Assembly (NCBI GenBank): GCA_937773605.1
Contig: CALJVP010000006.1
Span: 105,993 to 142,392 of the forward strand
DNA from: an uncultured SAR86 cluster bacterium
Lineage (GTDB): Bacteria; Pseudomonadota; Gammaproteobacteria; Magnimaribacterales; Magnimaribacteraceae
DNA: 36,400 bases
Reading direction: 5' to 3'
This document shows positions 14,867-23,829 of this stretch, piece by piece. Below the pieces are notes generated by a model that saw only the letters and a list, made by a program, of their open reading frames with translations, ran no database searches and was not told the DNA's origin. Position 1 is the stretch's first letter; each line of letters opens with the position of its first letter. A program made the position numbers and the translations under genes.

Positions 14867-15477
14867 TTATTTAGGCGCTGAATCCTTCTGATAATCGTAG
14901 TAACCTTCAGTCGGTATCATCAAATGAACGTAGGGAGAGCCTTTAAACATAACGTAAGGAGCGCCCGGTGTCAAAATCTGTGGTTTGAGTATCAAGACTT
15001 GAGGGGTCTCTTGGTAAAAGCATTAAGTGCGGCCCTGACTCAATAAAATGGATTGGATTGGAGCCTTCTCTATCGACCTTCTGAGTAAGCTCTGAAGTTG
15101 TCCACTCCAGTGTCTCCATGCAACATCCACATCCATCCATCACTTTCTAGCTTGGGTATTGTGTTGTTCATATAGGCATCCACCCATGCCAATGATGCAG
15201 CATCTGCGCAAGCAGGATTTCCATCATGAGGAGTCTTGAAGCCTTTTTCAGGCATTGGATTAAAAGGCAGACAAACCCAACCGTTTGTACCCTCCCTTAT
15301 GACCTTGCCATTGCCGTCTTTTACTGACGCAAAGTCGCCAATAAAATCCGGAGCAGCTGAAGTGTAGGCCCATATTTGCCACTTTGCTGAAGCATGAGAC
15401 CCATAAGGTTCAGCAGAAGTAAGATTAAAAGACATTAGAAACCCTATAAAGGATAATATGATTGTTTTTGATAACAT
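14867..15477 (-). pseudogene. Secreted protein of unknown function, two frameshifts
   Basis: A signal peptide (LSKTIILSFIGFLMSFNLTSA) precedes a mature domain containing AKWQIWAYTSAAPDFIGDFA, GWVCLPFNP, two cysteines and WMWMLHGDTG. The frame breaks near 15073-15079, continues one frame over as GSNPIHFIESGPHLMLLPRD, breaks again near 14962-14968, and finishes in a third frame as APYVMFKGSPYVHLMIPTEG to a stop at 14867. Each break is repaired by removing one base, and the three pieces join smoothly into about 200 residues. I do not recognise a named family. The start is set at 15477 because GGGAG is nine bases upstream; the ATG at 15486 would sit directly on that site. It is either an inactivated gene or repeated sequence error. 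Confidence 0.7.
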
Positions 15478-15528
15478 GACGTTCATCTCCCAATTTTTTA
15501 TTTAGATGATAATTAACATAACTCAAAT

Positions 15529-16749
15529 ATGAGCAATAAAGAAGATTTTTTTGAATCCAAAACCCCCAAGTACGCATGGGTTATGGTTTTCGTGGTTTTT
15601 ATCTTAAGCGGACTGGCTTTTGGTTCCTTGGCTTCTATTTCGGTTTTTTTAAAACCCATATCTTTAGATCTTGGTTGGTCGCGAGGAGAAACTTCTCTTG
15701 CCTATACGGTTGCTTCTTTTTCTGCTGCTTTTTTTGGTATTTTGTGGGGATACCTCGCTGATAAGTACGGAACTCGATGGTTTGGGCTGCTTGGTGCTAT
15801 TGCGATGTCTTTGTGTCTTTATTTTTTAAGCAGCCAAAGTTCTTTATTGCAATTCTATTTTATTTACTTTTTATTTGGGGCTTTGGCATGTGCCTTATTG
15901 TTCTCACCTCTTTACGCGAATGTAGGCTTTTGGTTTAGAGAAAAACCAGGTCTGGCTTTGGGCATAGCTGCTTCGGGAGGAGCTATAGGACAAGCTTTAA
16001 TTCCTCATTTAAGCGGTTACTTAATTGAATCCTCAGGATGGCAAAGTGCCTATCTTAGTTTAGCCATTATTTATGCAGCAATAGCTCTTCCGATTTCTCT
16101 CTTAATAAAAGAATCGCCGTGGAGGGAGAGTGCAAGAACAGAAGCAGAGTCCGAAGTCAGAGATTTTCCAATTTCGGAGAAGGAGGTCGTTACTTGGATT
16201 AGCGTTGCTGTTATTTTCTGTTGCATTTGCATGGCGGTACCAATTGTCCACCTTGTCCCTTTGTTAACCGATGCAAATTTTACGTTAGAATTTGCTACTA
16301 GCGTTCTCATGGTGCTAATGTTTTGCGGTGCCTTTGGAAGAATTTTGGGTGGAATGCTGGGCGACTTCATGGGCGCTTTGCCTGCCTACATGCTGATGTC
16401 CATAGGCCAAACAGTATCTGTCGTTTGGTTTCCGCACATTTCAACGCCTCTAGGGATATATTTATTGGCCGCTTTCTTTGGTTTTACGTATTCAGGCGTT
16501 ATGTCGAGCATTCTGGTGTGCACCAGAATGATGGTCTCGGCAAAGTTCGCAGCCAGAGCCATGAGTTTAACCTCTTTCTTTGGTTGGACAGGCATGGGAC
16601 TTGGTGGTTTTTTTGGAGGTTACTTTTTTGATTTACAAGGCACTTATATTTGGTCATTTGCTTTTGCAGGAATAGTTGGATTTGTAAATGTCTTGATACT
16701 TTGGCAGTTCTGGTTACGAATTAAGCGAAAGCAGCAATTAAATTATTAA
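15529..16749 (+). CDS. MFS transporter (monocarboxylate/oxalate-formate-like type)
   Basis: 406 residues with twelve predicted membrane helices in two halves. The MFS loop 2-3 motif is GYLADKYGTRW (near residue 76), and FGRILGGMLGDFMG is its counterpart in the second half. LGWSRGETSLAYTVASFSAAFFG is typical of the monocarboxylate/oxalate-formate branch. It probably moves an organic anion across the inner membrane by proton coupling; the substrate is not determinable. rlmN starts at the base directly after the stop codon, so the two are likely cotranscribed. No ribosome-binding site is obvious. Confidence 0.88.
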   Translation: MSNKEDFFESKTPKYAWVMVFVVFILSGLAFGSLASISVFLKPISLDLGWSRGETSLAYTVASFSAAFFGILWGYLADKYGTRWFGLLGAIAMSLCLYFLSSQSSLLQFYFIYFLFGALACALLFSPLYANVGFWFREKPGLALGIAASGGAIGQALIPHLSGYLIESSGWQSAYLSLAIIYAAIALPISLLIKESPWRESARTEAESEVRDFPISEKEVVTWISVAVIFCCICMAVPIVHLVPLLTDANFTLEFATSVLMVLMFCGAFGRILGGMLGDFMGALPAYMLMSIGQTVSVVWFPHISTPLGIYLLAAFFGFTYSGVMSSILVCTRMMVSAKFAARAMSLTSFFGWTGMGLGGFFGGYFFDLQGTYIWSFAFAGIVGFVNVLILWQFWLRIKRKQQLNY

Positions 16750-17877
16750 ATGAGCACCAATACTTTCTCAAATAAATTGAACCTTATGGGTTTAAACAAG
16801 AAAGAACTTGAGAAATTCTTTGTCTCCATAGATGAAAAGCCATTCAGGGCAAAGCAAATAATAAAATGGGTTCATCAGAGGGGGGTCTCTAGCTTCTCGG
16901 AAATGACCGATATTTCCAAAGACCTTAGAACAAAACTCGAAACCGTTTGTGTTGTTGAGGCACCAGAAGTTATTTATGAGAAAACATCACAAGACGGAAC
17001 AAAAAAATGGGTTATCAGTGTAGGGAATAACGACCTTATTGAGATGGTCTTGATACCTGAAAACAACAGGGCCACTTTGTGTGTTTCTTCTCAAGTCGGT
17101 TGTGCAGTAGATTGCAGTTTCTGCGCCACCGGCAAGCAAGGCTTCTCCAGAAATCTAAATCTTGATGAAATAATAGGACAAGTTTGGGTTGCTGCTAATT
17201 CCTTTGGTCTTCCAAGAGAACCCAATTCAAGAAATATAACAAATGTAGTCATGATGGGGATGGGAGAGCCTTTGCTCAATTTTAATCCTGTAGTCGATGC
17301 GATGGATTTGATGATGGATGACAATGCTTATGGACTCTCTAAGAGAAAGGTAACATTAAGCACTTCCGGAATAGTGCCAAAGATAGATGAACTCGCTAAA
17401 GTTAGCGACGTGTCTTTAACAATCTCGTTACACGCACCGAATAATGAATTAAGAGATCAGCTGGTGCCCATTAATAAAAAGTACCCAATTCAAGAGCTTC
17501 TTGATTCCGTAAAGCGCTACGTGGAGAGCTGTGAAGATAAGCGAGTTACCACCATTGAATACATTTTAATAGACGGAGTGAATGACAGCTTAGAGCTGGC
17601 CGAAGAGCTGGCCGATCTGCTTACTCAAATCCCATGCAAAGTTAATTTAATTCCCTTTAACCCTTTTTCAGAAGTAAATTATAAAAAACCTTCGGGCAAT
17701 AGGGTTAAGCGTTTTCAGAATTATCTGCAAGAAAAGGGCTACATAACAACCATTAGGTCCACTCGTGGAGATGACATTATGGCGGCTTGCGGACAATTGG
17801 TTGGGCAAGTAAATGATAAAACCAGAAAAAAAGAACGCGAACAAAATAAAGCAAGAATAGAAACAAAAACAATATAA
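16750..17877 (+). CDS. rlmN: Dual-specificity 23S rRNA (A2503) / tRNA (A37) methyltransferase
   Basis: 375 residues. The radical-SAM cluster motif is CAVDCSFC (Cys118, Cys122, Cys125). The second catalytic cysteine, which forms the methylene-linked intermediate, is in IMAACGQL (about Cys347). GMGEPLLN (SAM-binding GEP motif), LTISLHAPN and ERRTT-like IRSTRGDD segments complete the family. RlmN methylates C2 of A2503 in 23S rRNA and A37 in some tRNAs, helping translation fidelity. The C-terminus is a charged tail. It directly abuts the MFS gene upstream. Confidence 0.97.
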   Translation: MSTNTFSNKLNLMGLNKKELEKFFVSIDEKPFRAKQIIKWVHQRGVSSFSEMTDISKDLRTKLETVCVVEAPEVIYEKTSQDGTKKWVISVGNNDLIEMVLIPENNRATLCVSSQVGCAVDCSFCATGKQGFSRNLNLDEIIGQVWVAANSFGLPREPNSRNITNVVMMGMGEPLLNFNPVVDAMDLMMDDNAYGLSKRKVTLSTSGIVPKIDELAKVSDVSLTISLHAPNNELRDQLVPINKKYPIQELLDSVKRYVESCEDKRVTTIEYILIDGVNDSLELAEELADLLTQIPCKVNLIPFNPFSEVNYKKPSGNRVKRFQNYLQEKGYITTIRSTRGDDIMAACGQLVGQVNDKTRKKEREQNKARIETKTI

Positions 17878-17941
17878 GGGATGAAAACTGTTTTAATTAT
17901 GGTTTCAAATCTATAATCTTTACTAGTTTTCGGGGAAAAAT

Positions 17942-19106
17942 ATGAGTTACGCACAACACAGAAAGATTATCGATGCAGATAGCCACGTTATTGAATTAGA
18001 CGATTTTTTAATGGCAGCAGCGAAAGAAGAAGATAAAAGCTTAATACCAGCGATGTCTTCCCAAAAAGAACTGCCGGTTATTCAAGAAGGCTTAGACAGG
18101 GGCAGGGAATTGTTTGCTAAAAGACAAGAAGACCCGTCGGTAATGGCAAAGTTTGAAGATTCAATTTTGGATAACAGGAAAAGTGGATGGAACAGGATAG
18201 GAGCCTTTGATTCGGGAGAGCGATCTCACGCTTTGGATGTTTTTGGTTATTCCATGCAATGGATTTTGCCGACTTTTGCCTTTCATCAAATAGCTCATAC
18301 AGACAGCTCGGAGGTTTTAGACAGAGGGGCTCAGAACTTTAAACAGAGCAATGGGAAGTTTTTGTTCCTCGGACGAAAGGCTCAAGGCTATTGGTTATGT
18401 TCCTTTGCAACTTGGACCAGAAAAAGCGCTAGAAATAATGCAGGAAGGTTTTGCGGACGGCTGTTACTCCTTCATGATCGATACCAACGAACCAAGTGAC
18501 GAGAACATTTCTTTCACGCACCCTGATTTTGATCCAATTTGGGAGGCTTTTGCAGAAGCTCAAGCCCCGTTTGTTGTTCATGTGGCAGTGAATGGGCATT
18601 ACAAAGCAGTCTCTGAGAGTTTTAAGAATAATGGAAAAACTGAATTAGAGCTCGGCGGAGACGCGCCTGCCGGAGAATTAGGCCTGATGACCATCAACAG
18701 CAGCGCTGAACTTTTTCTTTCCGCGATGATATTTGATGGCGTGTTTGAAAGACACCCAAAATTAAGAGGGATATCCATGGAGCACGGAGCTTTTTGGCTG
18801 CCTTCCTGGTTAAAAGCACTGGATTACACGGCCTCTTTGTTCAAAAGAAAAAGAGAATTTGTAGAAGCCCCTTCCGAGGTAGCAAAAAGGCATTTAAAAG
18901 TTTCACCTTTTGCAGGAGAGCCCATAGGCTGGATCATAGAAAACATAGGTCCTGATATGTTGGTTTATGCTTCGGATTACCCTCATCCAGAAGGGACGGC
19001 GGATCCTATAGGAAAATTTGAAGCCACGATGACGAATTGCGATGAAGCCACCATGGATGCTTTTTATCATGGAAACATGGAAGAGCTCATGGGGATAAAA
19101 CTTTAA
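17942..19106 (+). pseudogene. Amidohydrolase_2-type metal hydrolase, frameshifted
   Basis: The N-terminal piece begins IIDADSHVIE, the H-x-D/x-x-E start of the amidohydrolase-2 barrel (PF04909). It runs to about 18330, where the frame shifts. The remainder reads LNRAMGSFCSSDERLKAIG, then FVVHVAVNGH with its barrel His, MEHGAFWLP, and LVYASDYPHPEG with the last metal-binding Asp. Removing one base in or after the GGGG at 18326-18329 restores a 387-residue protein. Homologues hydrolyse or decarboxylate aromatic or cyclic carboxylates. The second half contains an internal ATG (18351) but would lack the first metal ligands. It may be inactivated or may be a sequencing error. Confidence 0.85.
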
Positions 19107-19110
19107 TAAA

Positions 19111-19323
19111 TCAGGGCAATTTAAATAAATCCTCTACCTTACAACCAAGTCTTTTAGCAATTTTTAAAGCAAGAACAGTAGAGGGCACGTATATGCCATT
19201 TTCAATTGCATTGATACTTTTTCTAGAAACCTCCGCACTCTCAGAAAGTTCTTGCTGAGTTAGTCCAGCTGCTTTCCTGAGTTCTTCAAGATTATTTAAA
19301 AGATTTTGGTGATGTTTGCCCAT
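19111..19323 (-). CDS. Small XRE-family (Cro/CI-type) transcriptional regulator
   Basis: 70 residues, essentially one helix-turn-helix domain: LEELRKAAGLTQQELSESAEVSRKSINAIENG covers helices 1-3, and VPSTVLALKIAKRLGCKVEDLFKL is the typical end of the single-domain YozG-like regulators. GGAGATCA before the ATG is a good ribosome-binding site. It follows a small membrane-protein gene by eight bases on the same strand, so the pair probably form an operon in which the membrane protein could control or be controlled by the regulator. The conserved 16-base motif upstream of that operon (19742-19757) is a reasonable candidate for its operator. Confidence 0.88.
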   Translation of the reverse strand: MGKHHQNLLNNLEELRKAAGLTQQELSESAEVSRKSINAIENGIYVPSTVLALKIAKRLGCKVEDLFKLP

Positions 19324-19331
19324 TGATCTCC

Positions 19332-19721
19332 TTATCTTTCTTCGAAATCTTCAACAGCTTTAGTTATTTCTTGGCTCGTATTTGGATAGATGTAGCCAGC
19401 AGCCATAGTTCCAACGCCTATAAAGCCTACCAATAATCCAACTCCTTCGAAAAAAGATCCCATAGCGAAGAGACCCAGAAAATAAATCCCAACGCCTACA
19501 AAAATGGTTATTAGACCGCCTCTGCGATAATCAACGGGCTCTTTTTTTCTTTCATCAAAAATTCTTAACAAACGTTCAAGCTTAATCGGATCATCAAGAT
19601 TTTTTGATATTTCTAAAACGGTTTCATTTTTATGTTTGGTTTCATGATACTGCCAAAAAAAGACTGCTAAGGGCACAATAATGCCAACAGAGATTCCAGC
19701 AAGAGGTACTAATATTTCCAT
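19332..19721 (-). CDS. Small two-part membrane protein (DUF6249-like)
   Basis: 129 residues. An N-terminal helix (VPLAGISVGIIVPLAVFFW) is followed by a charged amphipathic region (residues 28-70), then two more helices (GGLITIFVGVGIYFLGLFAMG and GVGLLVGFIGVGTMAAGYIY) and a short acidic tail. The layout resembles DUF6249-type proteins, often found beside regulators; the assignment is by pattern only. It is the first gene of a probable operon with the XRE regulator. The shared motif TAAGTTTGCGTTACAT lies 20 bases upstream of its ATG, followed by TATAAA-like bases that could be a -10 element. Confidence 0.75.
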   Translation of the reverse strand: MEILVPLAGISVGIIVPLAVFFWQYHETKHKNETVLEISKNLDDPIKLERLLRIFDERKKEPVDYRRGGLITIFVGVGIYFLGLFAMGSFFEGVGLLVGFIGVGTMAAGYIYPNTSQEITKAVEDFEER

Positions 19722-19741
19722 AATTTTTCCTAAAATTTTAT

Positions 19742-19757
19742 ATGTAACGCAAACTTA
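19742..19757 (-). promoter_or_regulatory. Conserved 16-base motif, copy 2 (upstream of membrane protein/XRE operon)
   Basis: On the minus strand this reads TAAGTTTGCGTTACAT, 15/16 identical to 5221-5236, at a similar distance from the start codon (20 against 17 bases). It is followed downstream by TATAAA-like bases and preceded by no good -35, as expected for an activator-dependent promoter. Confidence 0.5.
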
Positions 19758-19775
19758 CCATAACATCAAAGGGAA

Positions 19776-19791
19776 GTAAAGGTTACATTTA
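19776..19791 (+). promoter_or_regulatory. Related 16-base motif, copy 3 (facing the carotenoid oxygenase)
   Basis: AAGTAAAGGTTACATT matches AAGTTTACGTTACATT (5222-5237) at 13 of 16 positions. It faces away from copy 2 with 18 bases between them, so the two form an inverted pair between divergent genes. It overlaps the -35 of the candidate promoter 19782-19810. Confidence 0.4.
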
Positions 19792-19810
19792 GAATATTAT
19801 GCTTTATAAT
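19782..19810 (+). promoter_or_regulatory. Candidate sigma-70 promoter of the carotenoid oxygenase gene
   Basis: GTTACA (19782-19787) and a perfect TATAAT (19805-19810) are 17 bases apart. The start would leave a leader of about 53 bases before the ATG at 19870. The -35 lies inside the third copy of the shared motif, so a bound regulator would directly affect polymerase. Confidence 0.5.
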
Positions 19811-19869
19811 AAGTTTTCATTTGTTAACCTGCGGCTACAGGTATTTGCTATAGCTAATTAGAGAAGAAT

Positions 19870-21249
19870 ATGGACAGAAGAAAATTTCTAAAAATTAGCG
19901 GTCTAGGAGTAGGCGGTGCCTTAATAACGGGTTTAGGAGTAAATATGTTTGGAGGTTTTGGTTCTAAGGAAAATTATTACTTACAGGGCAACTACGCACC
20001 TGTGAAAGAGCTTGTTACAGAAACAAATCTTGAAGTTATAGGCAGCATACCAAAAGACTTAAGCGGGTTGTTGTTGCGCAATGGACCAAATCCAATGGGT
20101 CAGCCCAATCCAAAAAAACACCACTGGTTTGTAGGAGATGGCATGCTGCACGGGGTCAGACTGGATTCAGGCAATGCTCTTTGGTACAAAAACACTTTGG
20201 TTTCGGGGAATGATTCAAAAGCCAATACAAGTGTGATCTCTCATGCCAACAAGATATATGCAATAGTTGAGGCAGGCGGATTCCCGGTAGAAATAGATCA
20301 AGAAATGAATTCATTGGATACCAAACCTTTTTATGGCGACAGCAATTCAGGATTCACTGCACACCCCAAATTAGATGCAGACACGGGAGAGATGCACGCC
20401 ATGTGTTATGACTATGCAAATAATTTTAACAACATCAATTACGTGGTGATCGACAAAGACGGGAATCACAAAAGTACTCAAGAAATTGAATTCCCCAGCA
20501 AATCCATGCTGCACGAATGTGCCATAACTGAGAATTACATGTTGGTTTTTGATCTAGCCGTAACCTTTAGTTTTTATAAGATGGGAAGAGGATACTTCCC
20601 CTTTTCTTGGAACGACAAGCATCAATCACGAATCGGTCTTTTAAATCGTCACAACGGATCAAAAGAAGTTCAATGGTTTGAAATTGATCCAGCGTATTTC
20701 TTTCACACGGTAAATGCCTATGAGGACGCTAGTGGAAACGTGGTAGTCGATGCTGCTAATTATGAAAGATTGTTTGATGCTGATTGGAATGGACCTTTCA
20801 CAGAATCTCCCCCTCAGCTGACAAGATGGGAATTGAACGTGAAGTCCGGATCCTCAAAGAAAAATAGGATGGATGATCGATCAATTGAATTTCCCAGGAT
20901 ACACCCAGAGCTGGCCGGCAAATACAACCAGTTTGGCTATTTGCTTGCTTCTGCTAACGCTTCAACGCCTGATTTTAGTTCAATAGTTAAGTATGACTTT
21001 AATAATGACAGCTCGACTGCCTATGAATTTGGGCAGGGACACATGGGTGCTGAGCCTGTGTTTGTGCCGTCTGAAAACCCTAATTCCGAAGACGAGGGTT
21101 ACCTTTTATCGTTTGTTTATAACCAGGCAGATGATATCAGCGATCTAATAATTCTAAATGCTCAAGATCTTAACTCAGGACCTTTGGCCCGCATTAAATT
21201 GCCGCAAAGAGTGCCTTACGGATTCCATGGGGCATGGGTAAACATTTAA
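19870..21249 (+). CDS. Carotenoid oxygenase family protein with twin-arginine leader
   Basis: 459 residues. The N-terminus MDRRKFLKISGLGVGGALITG is a Tat-type signal (RRxFLK plus hydrophobic stretch), so the enzyme is probably folded and exported or membrane-attached. The rest is the seven-bladed propeller of carotenoid cleavage dioxygenases (PF03055). The four iron-binding histidines can be placed at His165 (FTAHPK), His215 (MLHECA), His279 (FFHTVN) and His453 (GFHGAW). LRNGPNPMG and VGDGMLHGVR are further family signatures. It may cleave carotenoids, apocarotenoids or stilbene-like phenolics; which one is unknown. A clear promoter lies upstream, and the gene is divergent from the XRE regulator operon. 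Confidence 0.9.
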   Translation: MDRRKFLKISGLGVGGALITGLGVNMFGGFGSKENYYLQGNYAPVKELVTETNLEVIGSIPKDLSGLLLRNGPNPMGQPNPKKHHWFVGDGMLHGVRLDSGNALWYKNTLVSGNDSKANTSVISHANKIYAIVEAGGFPVEIDQEMNSLDTKPFYGDSNSGFTAHPKLDADTGEMHAMCYDYANNFNNINYVVIDKDGNHKSTQEIEFPSKSMLHECAITENYMLVFDLAVTFSFYKMGRGYFPFSWNDKHQSRIGLLNRHNGSKEVQWFEIDPAYFFHTVNAYEDASGNVVVDAANYERLFDADWNGPFTESPPQLTRWELNVKSGSSKKNRMDDRSIEFPRIHPELAGKYNQFGYLLASANASTPDFSSIVKYDFNNDSSTAYEFGQGHMGAEPVFVPSENPNSEDEGYLLSFVYNQADDISDLIILNAQDLNSGPLARIKLPQRVPYGFHGAWVNI

Positions 21250-21271
21250 AAAATAAAAAGGAGAATAAAGA

Positions 21272-21757
21272 ATGCCAGAGATGACATTATTGGGATGGTT
21301 TCATACTATCTTGGGAATTTTAGCTGTATTGAGCGGTTTTTATACTATATACAAATATCGAGTAATCTCATTCGAGAAAAGCTCAGGAAAATTGTATATT
21401 TTAGTTACTCTGCTTGTAGCAGGATCGGCTCTGGGTATTTATAACCAAGGCGGTTTCGGAGTGGCTCATGTATTGGCTGTTCTAACTTTAATTGCTCTTG
21501 CTGGCGGATACATCATGGAGCGATATAAGTGGTTTGGATCTTTCTCAAAGTATTTTCAAGCATTGGGTTATACCTCCACATTACTTTTTCACATGATTCC
21601 TGCTATTACAGATTTTCTAAGAAGACTGCCAGTAGGTGATACGTTCATAGACTCTTTTGAAGATCCTTTGTTGCTGAATTTCCATCTAGCTTTCCTGATT
21701 ATTTATGTAGTGGGCATTATTGCTCAACTGATTTGGCTTAAGAGACAGGCTGTTTAG
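21272..21757 (+). CDS. Small membrane protein of unknown function
   Basis: 161 residues with four or five hydrophobic helices (about residues 5-27, 42-60, 65-82, 92-112 and 134-155). Histidines in GWFHTILG, VAHVLAV, LLFHMIP and LNFHLAF are spaced on different helices, as in small heme-binding or redox membrane proteins such as DUF2306-type families, though I cannot assign it. AAAAAGGAG before the ATG is a good ribosome-binding site. It follows the carotenoid oxygenase by 22 bases and is probably cotranscribed with it. Confidence 0.75.
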   Translation: MPEMTLLGWFHTILGILAVLSGFYTIYKYRVISFEKSSGKLYILVTLLVAGSALGIYNQGGFGVAHVLAVLTLIALAGGYIMERYKWFGSFSKYFQALGYTSTLLFHMIPAITDFLRRLPVGDTFIDSFEDPLLLNFHLAFLIIYVVGIIAQLIWLKRQAV

Positions 21758-21819
21758 CAAACTTTTAATTATTTCTTAAATCTATTGAATTAAATAATCT
21801 AAATAACAGGAGAGAATTA

Positions 21820-22833
21820 ATGGAAACAGTTTTAGTGACAGGCGGAACCGGTTTTATAGGACTTCATTGCCTTCAACAATTGCTTGATAAAGGATACAAA
21901 GTTAGGACTACTCTAAGATCAGAGTCTAGGAAACAAGAAGTGATGGAAGCCATGAAAAAGCATTCTTCAAATTGTGAAAACTTAGAATTTTTTATTGCAG
22001 ATTTATTGAATGATGATGGGTGGAAAGAAGCTGTTGAAGGATCGAAATATGTTTTACATGTTGCCTCTCCATTTTTTCTAGGCGAACCAGAAAATGAAGA
22101 TGTATTCATAAAGCCTGCTGTTGAAGGTACTCTCAGAGTCTTAAAAGCATGTGCAGACTCCGAAGTTCAAAAGGTTGTGTTAACTTCATCCTTCGCTGCT
22201 GTGGGGTATGGGCACCCTAGAGAAAAAGAAGTTTACACTGAAGAAGATTGGTCCAGTGTAGATGGGGAAATCTCTCCGTACGCAAAAAGTAAAACTCTTG
22301 CCGAGAAGGCAGCATGGGATTTTGTTGAAAACTTAGAAGAATCAAAGAAATTTGAACTTACTGTTATTAATCCAGTCGCTGTTACCGGGCCAATGCTTAC
22401 CAGCGATATTGGCAGTTCAAACGATTTTTTACTTAAATTAATTTCAGGATCTATGCCGGCATGCCCCAAGATACATATGGGCTATATAGATGTAAGAGAT
22501 GTGGCTAAGGCACATATATTTTCAATGACTGAAGAGAAGACCAATGGAGAAAGAATTATAGTAAGTGAAAATGAAATGTTTTTTGCTGAGGTTGGGAAAA
22601 CCTTAAATGAAGCTGGATTTAAAAAATCACCCACCAAAGAGATGCCAAATTTTCTTGTTAAAATAATGTCTTTATTTGTAGGGGAATTGAAGACCCTTCT
22701 ATCTGCACTTAATCGAAAAGGAGATATAGATAAAACAAAGGCTAAAAGTTTTTTTAATTGGGATTATATTTCTACTGAGCAGTCAGTAACTGAAACAGCG
22801 CAACAATTACAAGATATGGGGTTGATTAAATAA
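21820..22833 (+). CDS. NAD(P)-dependent epimerase/reductase (dihydroflavonol-4-reductase-like, extended SDR)
   Basis: 337 residues. VLVTGGTGFIGLHCLQQLL is the N-terminal Rossmann TGxxGxxG motif. VLTSSFAAVGYG supplies the catalytic Ser, and SPYAKSKTLAE is the Y-x-x-x-K pair. VINPVAVTGP follows as in dihydroflavonol reductase and cinnamoyl-CoA reductase relatives. It likely reduces a ketone or aldehyde with NADPH; the substrate is unknown. CAGGAGAG precedes the ATG. The aldo/keto reductase gene starts two bases after its stop, so these form an operon with the following hydrolase. Confidence 0.9.
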   Translation: METVLVTGGTGFIGLHCLQQLLDKGYKVRTTLRSESRKQEVMEAMKKHSSNCENLEFFIADLLNDDGWKEAVEGSKYVLHVASPFFLGEPENEDVFIKPAVEGTLRVLKACADSEVQKVVLTSSFAAVGYGHPREKEVYTEEDWSSVDGEISPYAKSKTLAEKAAWDFVENLEESKKFELTVINPVAVTGPMLTSDIGSSNDFLLKLISGSMPACPKIHMGYIDVRDVAKAHIFSMTEEKTNGERIIVSENEMFFAEVGKTLNEAGFKKSPTKEMPNFLVKIMSLFVGELKTLLSALNRKGDIDKTKAKSFFNWDYISTEQSVTETAQQLQDMGLIK

Positions 22834-22835
22834 CT

Positions 22836-23819
22836 ATGCAAGAAAGAGATTTTAAGCCTTATGACTCTATTAGTGCTTTAACACTTGGAGGAGGAGGATT
22901 GGGCCAGGTTTGGGGAGAGACCACTAGAGAAGAAGCTATAGCAACAGTAAATCTAGCAATTGAAAAAGGAATCAATCATTTAGACGTCGCTCCTATGTAC
23001 GGTAATGGAGAGGCTGAAAGTGTTGTTGGAGAGGTTTTTCGGGGTAAAGAAATCAATGGCATCAAAATAACTACTAAATGTAGATTAGGCACATTGCCGG
23101 ATGCAGAAGTATACGATCATTTAAATTCATCACTTACCCAGAGCCTTGATTATCTAAACATGGAAAGAGTAGATCTTTTTCTTTTACATACTCAGTTGCG
23201 GGAAGATGATTTTCAACTTCAAGTATTAAATAATCATAGAGACGCAGTTAGCACTTCTTTATCTTGCTACTTTAATGCAGCAATCCCAGCTTTTGAAAGA
23301 TTGAAAGCAGAAGGAAAAATAGGAAGTTGGGGCATAGGAGGGCTTGGTCAGAATAAAGCTGTCATTGAAGCAATAAATCATGCAACTCCTCCTGAAGCTA
23401 TTCAGTGTGTTGTTAATCCTTTGAATTCTGCTGGAGCTATTGGCTATGTAGATAATGACTATGATCCAAATAGTATTCTGGAAGCAAGCCAGAAGGCAGA
23501 TATACCCATCCTGGGCATAAGAGCGGTTCAGGCTGGTGCTTTGACCTCTGAAATGGACAGAAAGCCACATGAATCAGGTCGGGATATTAAAGATTTTGAA
23601 GATTATGAAAGAGCTGAGCCATTTAGGAATTTAGCAGCAGAATGGCAGATTACCCCTTCGGTTCTCGCATATAGATATGCGCTTAGTGCTGAAAAAGTTT
23701 CATCAGTAATCTTGGGAGTTAAAAATAGAACTGAACTTTTAGAGAGCCTAGATGCTGAGTCGGCTGGGATGCTTACTCAAGATCAAATTGATGAAATAGA
23801 TATAGCTTTATCAAAATAA
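22836..23819 (+). CDS. Aldo/keto reductase
   Basis: 327 residues forming the AKR barrel (PF00248). The catalytic tetrad can be read in order: Asp in NHLDVAPMYG, Tyr in the same motif, Lys in KITTKCRLG and His in DLFLLHTQ. The C-terminal PSVLAYRYALSAEKVSSVILGVKN is the NADPH-binding end. It reduces carbonyl compounds. The gene sits between a short-chain reductase (two bases upstream) and an MBL-fold hydrolase (ten bases downstream) in a compact operon, suggesting the three act on one substrate class, but no pathway can be named. Confidence 0.92.
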   Translation: MQERDFKPYDSISALTLGGGGLGQVWGETTREEAIATVNLAIEKGINHLDVAPMYGNGEAESVVGEVFRGKEINGIKITTKCRLGTLPDAEVYDHLNSSLTQSLDYLNMERVDLFLLHTQLREDDFQLQVLNNHRDAVSTSLSCYFNAAIPAFERLKAEGKIGSWGIGGLGQNKAVIEAINHATPPEAIQCVVNPLNSAGAIGYVDNDYDPNSILEASQKADIPILGIRAVQAGALTSEMDRKPHESGRDIKDFEDYERAEPFRNLAAEWQITPSVLAYRYALSAEKVSSVILGVKNRTELLESLDAESAGMLTQDQIDEIDIALSK

Positions 23820-23829
23820 CCAAGGTTCA

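Noticed and set aside
14943-15143. Separate small minus-strand gene
   Set aside because: It is the middle segment of the frameshifted secreted protein; its sequence joins smoothly to the flanking pieces.
18351-19106. The second half of the amidohydrolase as an independent gene
   Set aside because: Its ATG lies inside the conserved domain, the first metal ligands would be missing, and the upstream frame continues the same protein.
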